Shown here one piece after another: positions 20,811 to 20,979 of a stretch of 20,979 nt of DNA. Within the stretch, counting starts at the first letter, position 1. Every line of letters starts with the position of its first letter. Location of the stretch: IMG/VR virus record IMGVR_UViG_3300017708_001557, positions 1 to 20,979 of that record; one strand, 5' to 3'. The stretch is from a virus. The notes under the pieces were generated by a model. The model was given only the letters and a program-made list of their open reading frames with translations, searched no databases and had not been told where the DNA came from. The translations under genes and the position numbers were made by a program.

Positions 20811-20979
20811 AAGCATAGACAGAAAACTATTGAAAGCATGTATTGATTTAACCTTTGATAATTTAGAAGACGATAAAATATATCTTAAGAAAGAATTGTA
20901 TAGTTTCGCCATTGAAAATTATACTGTAGTTAGTAAGCAATTGACAGGAAACCCCTCTACGCAATTCTCAAACTCAAGA
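20791..20979 (+). CDS. 5' end of an unknown gene (partial)
   Basis: The frame opens at ATG 20791, with GGAGTGAT about 7 bases upstream, and runs off the right edge after 63 codons without a stop. The visible part begins MGNGASKSIDRKLLKACIDL and continues as mixed helix and strand (KKELYSFAIENYTVVSKQL). I see no motif C of a polymerase in it, so it does not appear to be the missing polymerase half, at least in this stretch. Function unknown. Confidence 0.55.
   Translation, partial: MGNGASKSIDRKLLKACIDLTFDNLEDDKIYLKKELYSFAIENYTVVSKQLTGNPSTQFSNSR

Noticed and set aside
1-20979. CRISPR arrays, tRNA or rRNA genes, insertion sequences
   Set aside because: I looked for regularly spaced repeats, cloverleaf sequences with TTCRA-type T arms, and transposase motifs with inverted ends, and saw none.

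Overview
This window looks like part of the genome of a tailed double-stranded DNA virus that infects archaea. The best guess is a magrovirus-like virus of marine Group II Euryarchaeota (Poseidoniales). The window encodes an archaeal/eukaryotic-style replication set: a family B DNA polymerase (split), a PCNA-like clamp, an RFC small subunit, a second clamp-loader-like ATPase with a C-terminal PCNA-binding peptide, an RPA-like ssDNA-binding protein, an ATP-dependent DNA ligase and a RecA-core ATPase. It also encodes an archaeal TFB and a PC4-like DNA-binding protein. It is AT-rich (I estimate about two thirds A+T). About 40 genes are packed on the plus strand, most touching or overlapping, and many are preceded by GGTGA- or GGAGG-type ribosome sites. 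There are no rRNA or tRNA genes, no ribosomal proteins and no capsid genes. The host assignment is inference from gene content; I could not run a search.

Layout. Positions 1-2343 hold small genes of unknown role, two of them with clear features: a winged-helix-like protein and a zinc protein that is probably DNA-related. Positions 2385-7246 hold the most unusual block: a ubiquitin-like protein ending in GGGY, a compact E1/ThiF-like adenylating enzyme, and a JAMM metallopeptidase with a complete HxHx7SxxD motif. A 440-residue unknown, two small zinc proteins, TFB and a phage-type DKHV protein lie between them. Positions 7243-9412 hold a GroES-like and a group I GroEL-like chaperonin plus a protein with a DnaJ-like zinc motif. 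Positions 9402-13634 hold PC4, the DNA ligase, a degenerate LAGLIDADG-fold protein, the RFC-large-like ATPase and two winged-helix-like genes. Positions 13637-20206 hold a membrane-anchored protein, then RFC small subunit, RPA, two small unknowns, RecA-like ATPase, PCNA and the polymerase. The polymerase ends before motif C. Small zinc and membrane proteins follow, and the last gene runs off the end.

How the genes may work together. The right half is a nearly complete replisome laid out in one transcription direction. The left half suggests that the virus makes its own general transcription factor and folding chamber. It also suggests that the virus carries a peptide-tagging or sulfur-carrier system (Ubl, E1, JAMM), which I regard as the main discovery candidate. 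A second striking signal is compositional: on reading the whole window I found no GATC, AGCT or ACGT at all, although tens of each would be expected, while CTAG is common. This suggests escape from host restriction.
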